A stretch of DNA of 64,000 nt from Roseofilum reptotaenium CS-1145 (GTDB taxonomy: Bacteria; Cyanobacteriota; Cyanobacteriia; Cyanobacteriales; Desertifilaceae): the NCBI RefSeq assembly GCF_028330985.1, contig NZ_JAQMUE010000105.1:37079-101078 (forward strand), written 5' to 3'. A program made the translations under genes and the position numbers. Positions 25,423 through 33,605 of this stretch are shown here, one piece after another (position 1 is the first letter of the stretch; every line of letters starts with the position of its first letter). Under the pieces are notes generated by a model. It was not told the origin of the DNA. It saw only the letters and a list, made by a program, of their open reading frames with translations, and did not search any database.

Positions 25423-27267
25423 TCAAGATTGAGATTGAGATTGAAGCTCGGAAGCAAGAGAGTCTACTTCACTTTGTAAATTGCGATAGGTAATCGAGAA
25501 TTTGGGATTTTCACACCAGTCTGCAACCACGGTTAAGTTCCCTTCTAAGAAGTTGCTACGACAGGCTCGCCGTTGAATTTTGCCACTGGCTGTTTTGAGA
25601 ATATTCCCCGCTTTAGCTAATACGATCGCATAGGGTTGGATTTCATGAATTTCAGAAATGGCCTGACGAATATCGCCCATGACTTTTTCTGTATCGAAAT
25701 TTTGGGCTTTCCGTTTGACTTCTTGAACAATAACCAGTTGTTCTTGTCCTTTGGCTTCAATGGAGAAGGCGGCACCATAATCGGATCGCAAGTCTGGATG
25801 AAGTCCTTGCACCGTCCATTCCAGGTCTTGGGGATAGTGGTTTGTCCCGTGAATAATAATCAGATCTTTGATTCGACCTGTAATATAAATCTCTCCTTCA
25901 TGGAGGAATCCTAAGTCACCCGTGCGTAGAAAAGGCCCTTCTTGGGTATCTTTAATATAGGCTTGGAAGGTTTCTTTTGTGGCTTCTGGCCGCTGCCAAT
26001 ATCCCTGAGCGACGCTGGGATCTTTGACCCAAATTTCCCCAACAGTTTGCTCATTGCATCGGGTTAAGGTACTCGGCTCAACGATCGCCACTTCAGTTTC
26101 ACATACTAAGCGACCACAGGAGGGATAGATTCTTACTCCTTCTTCATCTGGTGAAGCCGTCACTACCCGATTTTGTTCTAGTTCGGCTGTATCTACAGGG
26201 AGAAATACGGGATCGGTGAGTTTGGGTTTTGTTGATACTAAGAGGGTATTTTCGGCTAAACCATAGGAAGGGGCAAAGGTATTCCAGCGAAACCCACAGG
26301 ATTCAAAGGTTTCATAAAAGGTGCGCATGACTTCTGGGTTAATCGGTTCTGCCGCATTCCCGGCGGCTTCCCAAGAGCTTAAATCAAGAGTTTCGAGTTG
26401 CTTGGGCTTAACCCGGCGTACACAGAGGTGATAAGCAAAGTTAGGAGCTTGGCTATGAGTCGCCTTGTACTTGGACATGGCTTGCAACCACCGCAAGGGT
26501 TGTTTAATGAAGGAAAAGGGCGACATGATGTAGCAGGGGGTGGCGTTAAATAAAGGAACCATCATTCCTTCTACCAAGCCATAGTCATGGAAGTAGGGCA
26601 TCCAGGTAACGCTGATACTGTTGGTATCATATCCACAGGCTCTTTGCAGATAGCCGCAGTGATGCATTAAGTTGCTGTGGCTAAGCATTACCCCCTTGGG
26701 GGTTGAGGTTGAGCCGGATGTGTATTGCAGGTAGGCTAGGGTCTCTGAGGTGACTTGAGGGTCTTCCCATTGGTTCGCAAGGTCTAGGGAAATGGTTGAG
26801 GTATCAATCCATTGCAGGGTTTCAAGTTCGGGAAACTCTTCCGAGCCTTCCGCCATTAAGGACTGAATTTGTGTCGTCGTTAGTACCAGAGAAGCTTGGG
26901 CATCTTGGATAATGGCTCGTAGTCTGGGAAGGGTGCGTTTGAGGCGACCAGATTCTGGAGGGGGAACGGGAATGGCGATCGCACCCGAATATAAACAACC
27001 GAGGAATGCCGCCACTACGTCTACCCCTTGAGGGTATAGTAACAGAGCGCGTTCCCCTGAGGCTTGATGCTGCTGCAAGTAAGCGGCGATCGCCTGGACT
27101 TGCTGCTGCAACAAACGATACGTTAATGGGTCTGTTTCTTTTTTACCATCCGCTAAAAATACATAGGCTAATTGATCTGGCTTGTTAACTGCCAAGTCCC
27201 GCAAACACTCAATTACAGTCGCATACTTGAGAGTTGGGGATATAGAGTTTTCCACTTCTACACTCAT
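25423..27267 (-). CDS. Fatty acyl-AMP ligase (FAAL)
   Basis: An adenylate-forming enzyme of about 614 residues, activating a free fatty acid as acyl-AMP and loading it on a carrier protein. Visible are the P-loop QYTSGSTSTPKG (about 181-192), WMPYFHDYGLVEG (the FAAL-type HDMGL/HDYGL motif), APSYGLAENTL, LRTGDLG and the hinge GRIKDLIIIHG with NHYPQDLE, followed by the C-terminal lid with KTASGKIQR. The frame opens at a GTG (27297). I prefer the ATG at 27267 because GGAACGG precedes it. It is the first gene of the operon, about 110 bases after a strong promoter-like sequence. The next gene overlaps it or starts shortly after its stop. Confidence 0.93.
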   Translation of the reverse strand: MSVEVENSISPTLKYATVIECLRDLAVNKPDQLAYVFLADGKKETDPLTYRLLQQQVQAIAAYLQQHQASGERALLLYPQGVDVVAAFLGCLYSGAIAIPVPPPESGRLKRTLPRLRAIIQDAQASLVLTTTQIQSLMAEGSEEFPELETLQWIDTSTISLDLANQWEDPQVTSETLAYLQYTSGSTSTPKGVMLSHSNLMHHCGYLQRACGYDTNSISVTWMPYFHDYGLVEGMMVPLFNATPCYIMSPFSFIKQPLRWLQAMSKYKATHSQAPNFAYHLCVRRVKPKQLETLDLSSWEAAGNAAEPINPEVMRTFYETFESCGFRWNTFAPSYGLAENTLLVSTKPKLTDPVFLPVDTAELEQNRVVTASPDEEGVRIYPSCGRLVCETEVAIVEPSTLTRCNEQTVGEIWVKDPSVAQGYWQRPEATKETFQAYIKDTQEGPFLRTGDLGFLHEGEIYITGRIKDLIIIHGTNHYPQDLEWTVQGLHPDLRSDYGAAFSIEAKGQEQLVIVQEVKRKAQNFDTEKVMGDIRQAISEIHEIQPYAIVLAKAGNILKTASGKIQRRACRSNFLEGNLTVVADWCENPKFSITYRNLQSEVDSLASELQSQSQS

Positions 27268-27382
27268 GAATACCGTTCCAATAGAGATTGAAGTCACAGG
27301 AGAGGATACTCTTGTGACGAGTTAGAGTTTTTACCTAAACTTTGCTTGGAGTACTTGATTTTTTAATCAGAATCTAAGTGGT

Positions 27383-27412
27383 ATTATGGCACAGACCTCT
27401 TAGAGGTGTCAT
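27383..27412 (-). promoter_or_regulatory. Putative sigma70-type promoter of the acyl operon with spacer palindrome
   Basis: Read on the minus strand: -35 ATGACA (27407-27412), an 18-base spacer, -10 CATAAT (27383-27388). Each hexamer matches consensus at five of six positions. The spacer contains ACCTCT-A-AGAGGT (27395-27407), a perfect 13-base inverted repeat around one base, placed where a repressor would block polymerase. The predicted transcript starts about 110 bases before the FAAL ATG. Confidence 0.55.
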
Positions 27413-27439
27413 CTGTTCTAGAAGATCTTTACTAAAACT

Positions 27440-27640
27440 TTATAGAACCCCTTCTGTTGGTGGGAACCCATCATCGCTAGAGCTGTCATCATCCAGATTC
27501 TGGAAAGGCGACCCTTGCCACCCTGACCGCGATCGCACTCGCTCGAATGGGTAATGCGATCGTGAAAAATTGTAAACTTTAACCGAAGGATCGGGAAATG
27601 AGGGCAACTGTTGATACTTATTTGCAAAGGACATACTCAA
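27440..27640 (-). CDS. Possible small acidic-tailed protein (uncertain)
   Basis: A 66-codon frame in the 477-base gap between the AAA ATPase and FAAL genes, with MSFANKYQQLP after two possible starts (TTG at 27640, ATG six bases later) and an acidic end LDDDSSSDDGF. No clear ribosome site is seen, there is no known domain, and a HIP1 site lies inside it. An overlapping frame (27418-27627) is no better. The rest of this gap holds the FAAL promoter and a family B repeat. Confidence 0.2.
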   Translation of the reverse strand: MSMSFANKYQQLPSFPDPSVKVYNFSRSHYPFERVRSRSGWQGSPFQNLDDDSSSDDGFPPTEGVL

Positions 27641-27654
27641 GACGACTTGTAATA

Positions 27655-27740
27655 TTTCTCTCTTTTATGAGGTATAGTTTGAAGCCTTAGACCCTAAGCG
27701 AGACAAGCTTTTGCCTATTACTAGAGTGCGAAGTTCTATA
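27655..27740. repeat. Interspersed repeat, family B copy 1
   Basis: TTCTCTCTTTTATGAGGTATAG-TTTGAAGCCTTAGACCCTAAGC-ACAAGC-TTGCCTATTA is repeated with changes at 39527-39630 and 61888-61979, always between genes. About 85-100 bases long; no coding capacity. Confidence 0.6.
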
Positions 27741-27744
27741 AACA

Positions 27745-29721
27745 CTACGGTTTAGCAATCCATCCTTTGACTTCACTATCGAGGAGAGGTTTCTCTAGTT
27801 TCACATATTCACTTTTTGCCGCTTGCAAAATATGTTTCATCTGCACAGTTTCATCATTTTCTGCTGCTAGAAAAGCCGCATTGAGGGCAATATTGCGGAT
27901 ATTTCCTCCAGAAATACTCAGTTTTGCTAGTTTGTTCATATCTAAATCTTGAGTCGGCGTTTCCGGGGGGAAAATTCTGCGCCAAATTTCTGCCCGTTGT
28001 TTAATATCAGGAAAATTGAAAGGAACAATAAATCGAATCCGTCGCATAAAGGCATTATCTAAGGCTCCTTTGAGGTTGGTGGTGAGAATAGCAAGACCTT
28101 GATAAGCTTCCATCCGTTGCAAAAGATAGCTCACTTCAATGTTAGCGTGGCGATCATGAGAATCTTTAACTTCCGAACGTTTTCCAAACAGAGCATCGGC
28201 TTCATCAAATAATAGGATAGTGCCTCCACTTTCAGCCGCATCAAACACGCGGCGTAGGTTTTTTTCAGTTTCACCAATATATTTACTGACTACAGAGCTT
28301 AGATCAATTTTATACAAGTCTAATTGCAGAGTATTCGCAAGAACTTCGGCGGCTGTCGTTTTTCCTGTGCCACTGGGGCCGGAAAATAGGGCGCTGATGC
28401 CTAAACCGCGTCCACTTTTGCGCCGAAAGCCCCAATTTTCATAGACTTTTGCCCGTTGGCGTAGGTGAGCAGCCATGGTTTGCAAGGTTTGCATTTGAGT
28501 CTCAGGAAGCACTAGGTCATCCCAAGTTGCTTTGATTTCGATCCGTTGGGCGAGGTCGTCCATGCGGGGGCGGGCTTGTTGGCGGCAGGCTCTCCACAGT
28601 TCTTTAGTAATAGTTTCAGGGGGTTCACTGCGGTTTTTACTGAGGGTGTGGGCGCAGATCGTTTGAATTTGAGTACTGGTAAGGTTGAATTGGGAAATTA
28701 AGGTTTGCACTTGCCCGTTAAGTTCGATACCCCATGAATCGAGGTGAGTTTGCCAATATTGGGATTGTTGGGTCAGGGTGGGTTTGTGGACTTCAAGATT
28801 GATGATGGAGCGGTTGGGGATGGAGAGGCGATCGCTACTCGTCAGAATCACCGGTGTGCTAATCTCTTGAATGAGCTTAATGAGCGCTAAGTTTTGGTTC
28901 AGGGGAGTGGCAAGTTTATCGCAATTAATCAACAGCGCATACCCTTTGAGAAAGGCTTCTCGATGCCATAACCTCAGCAGTTGATGCACATCATGGGGAC
29001 TAGAGGGCAGTTGAGCGGGATCGAGATGATGGAGGGTTAGATTAAGACTAGCAAATGCGGTGGTGGCGATCGCCTGTTTACTCCGACTATCTTCCCCACA
29101 CAGTTGTACTAAAGGAAACTCTTTACCATTAGCAGCACCCACCCAAGTATCCACTAACGTTTGAATCAGTTCATGGTCATGTTCCATTAGCGATACCGAA
29201 AAGTCCAGCGATCCGATCAGAGCTTCGAGTGGCAACGGTTGAGTTTTGACTCCGGCTAAATAATGCAGAATACTCTCATCAATTCGCAGAGGACTCAGGG
29301 TAAACGACGGCCCCGCTCCCAGTTCAATTAAGCGCCAGTAGCGCAAGGGAGATTCCGGCGTTAAAGCGCTCCAATGGGGGCGATCTAAGAGTTTAAGGGC
29401 TAACCCAAATGTTGGGTAAGATTTCTGAGCTATTCCTTGGAGCTGACTTAACCAGTCTAAAAACTGTTCATCTAATTCTGCACCCGCACATAACAGTAAA
29501 ATATCCCGTTCAAAACTCGACAGATTAAACGTACTGCACAGTTGATCGAGGGCAAATTGAGAGTCTTCTAAATCAGGAATCGATTCACCTTCCTCGGTGA
29601 CTGTTTCTGCTGGACTATCCCGACTAATTTTTTCATTAATCCTGGCTTGCAGTTTGGCTAACCCTTGGATTAAATCCTGTTGATTTTCATTTTGCCAAGT
29701 GTAGTTTAATAAATCAGTCAT
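27745..29721 (-). CDS. AAA+ ATPase of a contractile injection system (Pvc15/Afp15-like)
   Basis: 658 residues. The first 400 residues hold a degenerate N-terminal ATPase-like region seen in phage-tail-associated AAA proteins. The C-terminal AAA+ module has Walker A FSGPSGTGKTTAAE, KYIGETEKNL (pore-loop region), Walker B LLFDEADALFGKR, sensor 1 LTTNLKGALDNAFMRRIRFIVPF with the arginine fingers, and sensor 2 SGGNIRN. Homologues are encoded in nearly every extracellular contractile injection system, where the ATPase is thought to help assembly. It is divergent from the sheath-tube genes and lies on the same strand as the Pvc16-like gene, with a small gene between. Confidence 0.85.
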   Translation of the reverse strand: MTDLLNYTWQNENQQDLIQGLAKLQARINEKISRDSPAETVTEEGESIPDLEDSQFALDQLCSTFNLSSFERDILLLCAGAELDEQFLDWLSQLQGIAQKSYPTFGLALKLLDRPHWSALTPESPLRYWRLIELGAGPSFTLSPLRIDESILHYLAGVKTQPLPLEALIGSLDFSVSLMEHDHELIQTLVDTWVGAANGKEFPLVQLCGEDSRSKQAIATTAFASLNLTLHHLDPAQLPSSPHDVHQLLRLWHREAFLKGYALLINCDKLATPLNQNLALIKLIQEISTPVILTSSDRLSIPNRSIINLEVHKPTLTQQSQYWQTHLDSWGIELNGQVQTLISQFNLTSTQIQTICAHTLSKNRSEPPETITKELWRACRQQARPRMDDLAQRIEIKATWDDLVLPETQMQTLQTMAAHLRQRAKVYENWGFRRKSGRGLGISALFSGPSGTGKTTAAEVLANTLQLDLYKIDLSSVVSKYIGETEKNLRRVFDAAESGGTILLFDEADALFGKRSEVKDSHDRHANIEVSYLLQRMEAYQGLAILTTNLKGALDNAFMRRIRFIVPFNFPDIKQRAEIWRRIFPPETPTQDLDMNKLAKLSISGGNIRNIALNAAFLAAENDETVQMKHILQAAKSEYVKLEKPLLDSEVKGWIAKP

Positions 29722-29772
29722 GGCTTAATAAAAATTGAGTTAGCAATTTGGACATAAGGATAGTTGATAATC

Positions 29773-29828
29773 TTATAGCGCTTTGCGCTAGGGAATAGGT
29801 AATAGGGAATAGGGTTGTGGTATATGGC
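29773..29828. repeat. Interspersed repeat, family A copy 1
   Basis: Contains the palindromic core TAGCGCTTTGCGCTA followed by GGGAATAGG units and GGTATATGG. The same layout recurs at 35383-35432, 36288-36320 and 56668-56720. Here it runs into the 3' end of the small gene at 29788-30003. Confidence 0.6.
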
Positions 29829-30003
29829 TGTGTAAAACGGTACCTTGAAGGGGATATTGACCAGAAGAATTTGGGGATACAGTTAGTTCTTTAGACTGTT
29901 CTAAGATAATCACCTCTACCGCTTCTCCAGCTTCAAACGGTAATCCTTCAAGCAGTAAGGTTCCATCTTCTTTCAGGATAGCGGTGAGTTTGTATGCGTT
30001 CAT
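29788..30003 (-). CDS. Small conserved-looking hypothetical protein, C-terminus encoded by a repeat
   Basis: 71 residues. MNAYKLTAILKEDGTLLLEGLPFEAGEAVEVIILEQ resembles many short cyanobacterial beta-strand-rich proteins of unknown role (AbrB- or antitoxin-like in size), but I recognise no family. GGAG eight bases before the ATG supports translation. The last eight residues (PYSLLPIP) are encoded by the family A repeat, so the original stop may have been displaced by repeat insertion. It lies between the AAA ATPase and the Pvc16-like gene, on the same strand, which might place it in the injection-system locus; this could be coincidence. Confidence 0.5.
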   Translation of the reverse strand: MNAYKLTAILKEDGTLLLEGLPFEAGEAVEVIILEQSKELTVSPNSSGQYPLQGTVLHSHIPQPYSLLPIP

Positions 30004-30033
30004 TATGTTAGCTCCAGATGTTATGTTATGGAA

Positions 30034-31338
30034 TCATTCCAATGTGAGAATGGGGCCAATATATTGTTCATAGGTGGGACTATTGGGATCGAGATCCACA
30101 TCCAATAAGCTCTCTGCGCCATCAACTTGAATACGAACAAAATAGTCTCCCGGTTGTACATTGCTAATGGGAATAACTGGAGTGCGGGTATTTTCCCGAA
30201 TGGGGGTACTGTTGAAGAGATAGGCGATCGCATTTTCGCTAGAGTATTCATTGAGCATGAGCACCACTCGCTGTCCCAAACCGATGGTGAGGTTCGTGCG
30301 AATAATGACTTGACCCAAGCGGCGGTCTTCTTCTGTTCCTTCAATGTCTATCAGTTCATAACCCAGAAAACTCGGACGCACTACAAAGGGAAAAACATTA
30401 GACTCAACTTTTTGAACCGGTTCAGTTGTCGTACTAGGACGGGGAGGACGGCGACCATTTTGAGAGGGAAGGGAGGGCAATTGGGGATGGATCACTTGCA
30501 GGGATTGGACTCCAGCCCGTAGATGGGTATTGGGAACCAGACGCAGGGGAAGGCTTAATTCTGTGTCGTTGATGATTTGGGGAGTGACTTCGGCTTGATT
30601 GATCCGAACTTGGGCGATCGAATGGGAGAGGAATCGACCGCGAATGCGGAGGGTGCTATTGGCTAAAATAGGCATATACTTGCCTGTGGTATTGATCACT
30701 TGATCGACCACAGGTTGTTTCGGGAAGGGGCCGCCAATCATGCGGCGATCGCGCACGGGTAGTGAAGATTTGGCTGATATATCGCTTTCAATCAGAATCA
30801 CACTGATTTTATAGACCACAGATAAAGCATGGGGAGTCTGAAAAAAGACTGACCAAATTTTCGAGAGTTCATCCGTAGAAACAGAGATAAATTCCGTCCG
30901 AATTTGCTCAATTTGATCGGCTAAATCCGACCCTTCTAAGTAATCAAATGTCGGATCATTAATCGTTTCCTGAATCATCTGAGGTGTAAAAACCAACTGA
31001 TCTTCTAACGCACGAGCCACACACCCTAAAAGTCGTTGCGGTTCTAATTCAGCATCATTACCGTAACAAGAAATCACGTAAAATAAATCTAGAGCTGCTT
31101 GCCTGCGCTTAACCATATCTCCCCGTCGTTGAAAGTTGGGAGTGTCTTGATTGGTTAAAGCCGGATTGCGTTTGATGTGATATAGGTATAGATTCACCCC
31201 AGTTTCTGGGATACCGCCCCCTGCACCATCAGGGCGGACTGTGGTTACCCTAGAACCATCTACATCCGTTTGTATCGCTTGCTGAATAATGCGCTGCATG
31301 GTCGCTGTGGCCGTGGCGATCGCTAAATAATTAGCCAT
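30034..31338 (-). CDS. Pvc16/Afp16-like tail cap protein (DUF4255)
   Basis: 434 residues. The N-terminal 190 residues are a DUF4255/Pvc16_N domain (TATMQRIIQQAI, VNLYLYHIKRNPALTN, RRQAALDLFYVISCYG). In known contractile injection systems this protein caps the sheath-tube end and controls length. The remaining half looks like beta-sandwich (IPT/TIG-like) domains: LRIRGRFLS, VRINQAEVTPQIINDTELSL, and PGDYFVRIQVDGAESLL at the C-terminus. It is transcribed away from the sheath gene across a 393-base gap with the likely promoters. The start ATG lies after GCTAAATAATTAGCC on the complementary strand without a strong ribosome site. Confidence 0.85.
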   Translation of the reverse strand: MANYLAIATATATMQRIIQQAIQTDVDGSRVTTVRPDGAGGGIPETGVNLYLYHIKRNPALTNQDTPNFQRRGDMVKRRQAALDLFYVISCYGNDAELEPQRLLGCVARALEDQLVFTPQMIQETINDPTFDYLEGSDLADQIEQIRTEFISVSTDELSKIWSVFFQTPHALSVVYKISVILIESDISAKSSLPVRDRRMIGGPFPKQPVVDQVINTTGKYMPILANSTLRIRGRFLSHSIAQVRINQAEVTPQIINDTELSLPLRLVPNTHLRAGVQSLQVIHPQLPSLPSQNGRRPPRPSTTTEPVQKVESNVFPFVVRPSFLGYELIDIEGTEEDRRLGQVIIRTNLTIGLGQRVVLMLNEYSSENAIAYLFNSTPIRENTRTPVIPISNVQPGDYFVRIQVDGAESLLDVDLDPNSPTYEQYIGPILTLE

Positions 31339-31731
31339 TCAATTCACTCACTCGCTTCACTGCTCTGTCCATTCTGGAGTCAGACCCTGCTCCAGAATAA
31401 CGTAATGGGGTCTTAGCGGCTATCTTAACTTAGGATTAGCCATTCCTCTATACATTAATTTTTGTTGTTTTTTATTGATGTTTATCAGACATTTATTATC
31501 TCTTTATAAGATAAGTTAAGTTGTGTAAATCTTCAAGAAAAACCCTTAAAAAAGTAGTCATCAATCCCTCGGTTATTGTATGGTGGCACTATCGTGGTTT
31601 AAGAGTTTATTTGAGGAAACCTATCTCCCTAATTCTTTGATTTTTATATCCAAATTTGGATAAAGTCATCTCTTAGCCCATTTATTAACCAGAATTCTCC
31701 ACAGTAATTTGGTATTCGGAAGGAATCCACT
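31339..31731. promoter_or_regulatory. Divergent promoter region of the injection-system locus, with a 16-base palindrome
   Basis: A 393-base AT-rich gap between the divergent cap and sheath genes. TATCCAAATTTGGATA (31647-31662) is a perfect 16-base palindrome 70 bases before the sheath ATG, in the position of an operator. The sheath ATG has GGAAGGAAT upstream. No convincing -35/-10 pair stands out; many AT-rich candidates exist. Confidence 0.4.
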
Positions 31732-33522
31732 ATGGCGAGACTTGATTATTACGCTCCCGGTGTTTATATCGAAGAAGTCAATCGCGGCAGTCGTCCCATT
31801 GAGGGAGTCCCGACTGCCGTAGGAGGCTTCGTTGGTTTTACCGAGGACATCCGAGGTGGCGCAGAACCGTTTAAACCGATGTTGGTCACCACTTGGGATC
31901 AATATCTGCAATATTTTGGCCGACCTAACTCCGACGGGTTTACCGACTTTGGGGCCTACTTACCGCTAAGTGTCTATGGATGGTTCCTCAATGGCGGTGG
32001 TCGCTGTTGGGTTGTTAGTATTGGCACTCGCTTACCCGGTTCCCCAGAACCAGAAGCAACAGAAACCGGAACCAGTATTATGAACCGGGGAAACCGACCT
32101 TCCCTAAAATTCTCTATCCGTCCAGGTTCTGACCTCACCACTACCGATAATGGCTCGATCAATGCCATGCTCGTACCTGTGGATCGCTCCGTTCGGGTGC
32201 AAATTATGGATGGAGAACCCAAACCCCCACCATCGAGTACGAGTTCTTCAAGTGCAAGTTCTTCAAGTACGACCGAGAGTACCTCCAGTACGACCGAGAG
32301 TACCTCCAGTACGACCGAGAGTACCTCCAGTACAACCATTCCCGCGAATACAGGCGAATTTTTCAGTGTAGTCATCGCCCAAGGAGATGAAGAACTCGAA
32401 CGGTTTGAAAACCTGACCATGAATCCCCAAATTGATTCCTCCGTGGCTACCTATGTGGTGACAGCCCTAGAAGAATCAGAATATATTGCTGCTATAGACC
32501 TATCCATCAGTGGCTCTCCCCTAGCCCGACGACCCAGTAATGGATTGTATGAAATCAGCCCTCCCATAGTGATGCCTTCTCCTGACCGCTTCTCCCAACA
32601 TATTGAAGGGGTAAGAGATGACCGTACAGGTGTTCGAGGACTCTTCGAGATTGACGAAGTCACGATCATGGCTTGTCCCGATCTAATGAAAGTCTATGAA
32701 ACGGGCCTGATTAACATCGACCAACTGCACGGGATTATGGATGTAATGGTCAGCCTCTGTGAAGGAGCTGCTGATGGCGATATTCCTAATGCTCCCAACC
32801 GGATGGTGATTCTCGATCCACCCCCAGACCGGGTAAAACCCCAACAAATCAGTCGTTGGCTGCGGGAGGAATTTAACCGCCGTTCCCAATTTGCTGCTCT
32901 CTATTATCCCTGGATTCGGGTTCCCAATCCCAGAAATGCTGGTCGCCCAGTAGCCATTCCTCCCAGCGGTTATATGGCAGGAGTTTGGTCTCGCAACGAT
33001 GAAACGCGAGGCGTTTATAAAGCACCTGCCAACGAAGTCCCCAGAGGAGTTATCGGTTTAGCTTACGATTGTAATTTCCGGGAACAGGAACTGCTTAACC
33101 CTGCGGGGATTAACTGTATCCGTCCCTTCCCCAACCGAGGTATTCGAGTTTGGGGTGCTAGAACTCTGGTTGAGCCGGATAATATCCAATGGCGCTATAT
33201 CAACGTTCGCCGCTTGATGAGCTACATCGAGAAATCCATTGAAAATGGAATGCAATGGGTCGTCTTTGAACCCAACGATGAAGACCTGTGGCAACGGGTG
33301 AAACGCACGATTACCAGTTTCTTAACCGATTTATGGCGAGCTGGTGCGTTGATGGGAGGATCTCCTGCTGAAGCTTTCTACGTCAAGTGTGATTCTGATA
33401 TTAATACTCCCCAAAGTATGATGCTCGGTCGATTGTATGTAGAAGTCGGTATTGCTCCCGTGCGACCGGCTGAATTTGTGATCTTCCGTATCAGTCAGTG
33501 GACGGCTGAAGGCGAAGGTTAA
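31732..33522 (+). CDS. Contractile tail sheath protein with a Ser/Thr-rich repeat insertion
   Basis: 596 residues. The start DYYAPGVYIEEVNRGSRPIEGVPTAVGGFVG is the classic tail sheath N-terminus. The C-terminal half (RGIRVWGARTL, YINVRRLMSYIEKSIENGMQWVVFEPND, LWRAGALMGGSPAEAFYVKCD, VGIAPVRPAEFVIFRISQ) is the conserved sheath core of phage, Pvc2-4 and R-type pyocins. Between about residues 166 and 203 lies a Pro/Ser/Thr-only stretch containing the heptad TTESTSS three times, encoded by 21-base tandem repeats. This would project from the sheath surface. It heads the plus-strand part of the locus and is followed by tube genes. Confidence 0.95.
   Translation: MARLDYYAPGVYIEEVNRGSRPIEGVPTAVGGFVGFTEDIRGGAEPFKPMLVTTWDQYLQYFGRPNSDGFTDFGAYLPLSVYGWFLNGGGRCWVVSIGTRLPGSPEPEATETGTSIMNRGNRPSLKFSIRPGSDLTTTDNGSINAMLVPVDRSVRVQIMDGEPKPPPSSTSSSSASSSSTTESTSSTTESTSSTTESTSSTTIPANTGEFFSVVIAQGDEELERFENLTMNPQIDSSVATYVVTALEESEYIAAIDLSISGSPLARRPSNGLYEISPPIVMPSPDRFSQHIEGVRDDRTGVRGLFEIDEVTIMACPDLMKVYETGLINIDQLHGIMDVMVSLCEGAADGDIPNAPNRMVILDPPPDRVKPQQISRWLREEFNRRSQFAALYYPWIRVPNPRNAGRPVAIPPSGYMAGVWSRNDETRGVYKAPANEVPRGVIGLAYDCNFREQELLNPAGINCIRPFPNRGIRVWGARTLVEPDNIQWRYINVRRLMSYIEKSIENGMQWVVFEPNDEDLWQRVKRTITSFLTDLWRAGALMGGSPAEAFYVKCDSDINTPQSMMLGRLYVEVGIAPVRPAEFVIFRISQWTAEGEG
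32268..32330 (+). repeat. 21-base tandem repeat inside the sheath gene (three perfect copies)
   Basis: The 21-base unit starting TACGACCGAGAG occurs three times without change (32268-32288, 32289-32309, 32310-32330) and begins a fourth, diverged copy. Just before it, AGTTCTTCAAGT occurs twice. The repeat keeps the frame and encodes a Thr/Glu/Ser heptad; copy number is likely to vary between strains. Confidence 0.9.
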
Positions 33523-33531
33523 GAAGCCTCT

Positions 33532-33562
33532 TCAGGAGATTGGATTAATTCTAATCTCCTGA
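33532..33562 (+). promoter_or_regulatory. Intercistronic hairpin after the sheath gene
   Basis: TCAGGAGATT pairs perfectly with AATCTCCTGA around an 11-base loop, ten bases after the sheath stop. There is no T-run, so it is more likely an mRNA stability or processing element that adjusts sheath and tube levels than a terminator. Confidence 0.5.
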
Positions 33563-33605
33563 TACATTCAAACCCTAAAAATATCAGCAAAAGGACAGTT
33601 ACACC

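Noticed and set aside
31974..32420. Minus-strand frame over the sheath tandem repeat (VLEVLSV repeats)
   Set aside because: The repeating product is just the complement of the 21-base repeat; the sheath frame explains the region.
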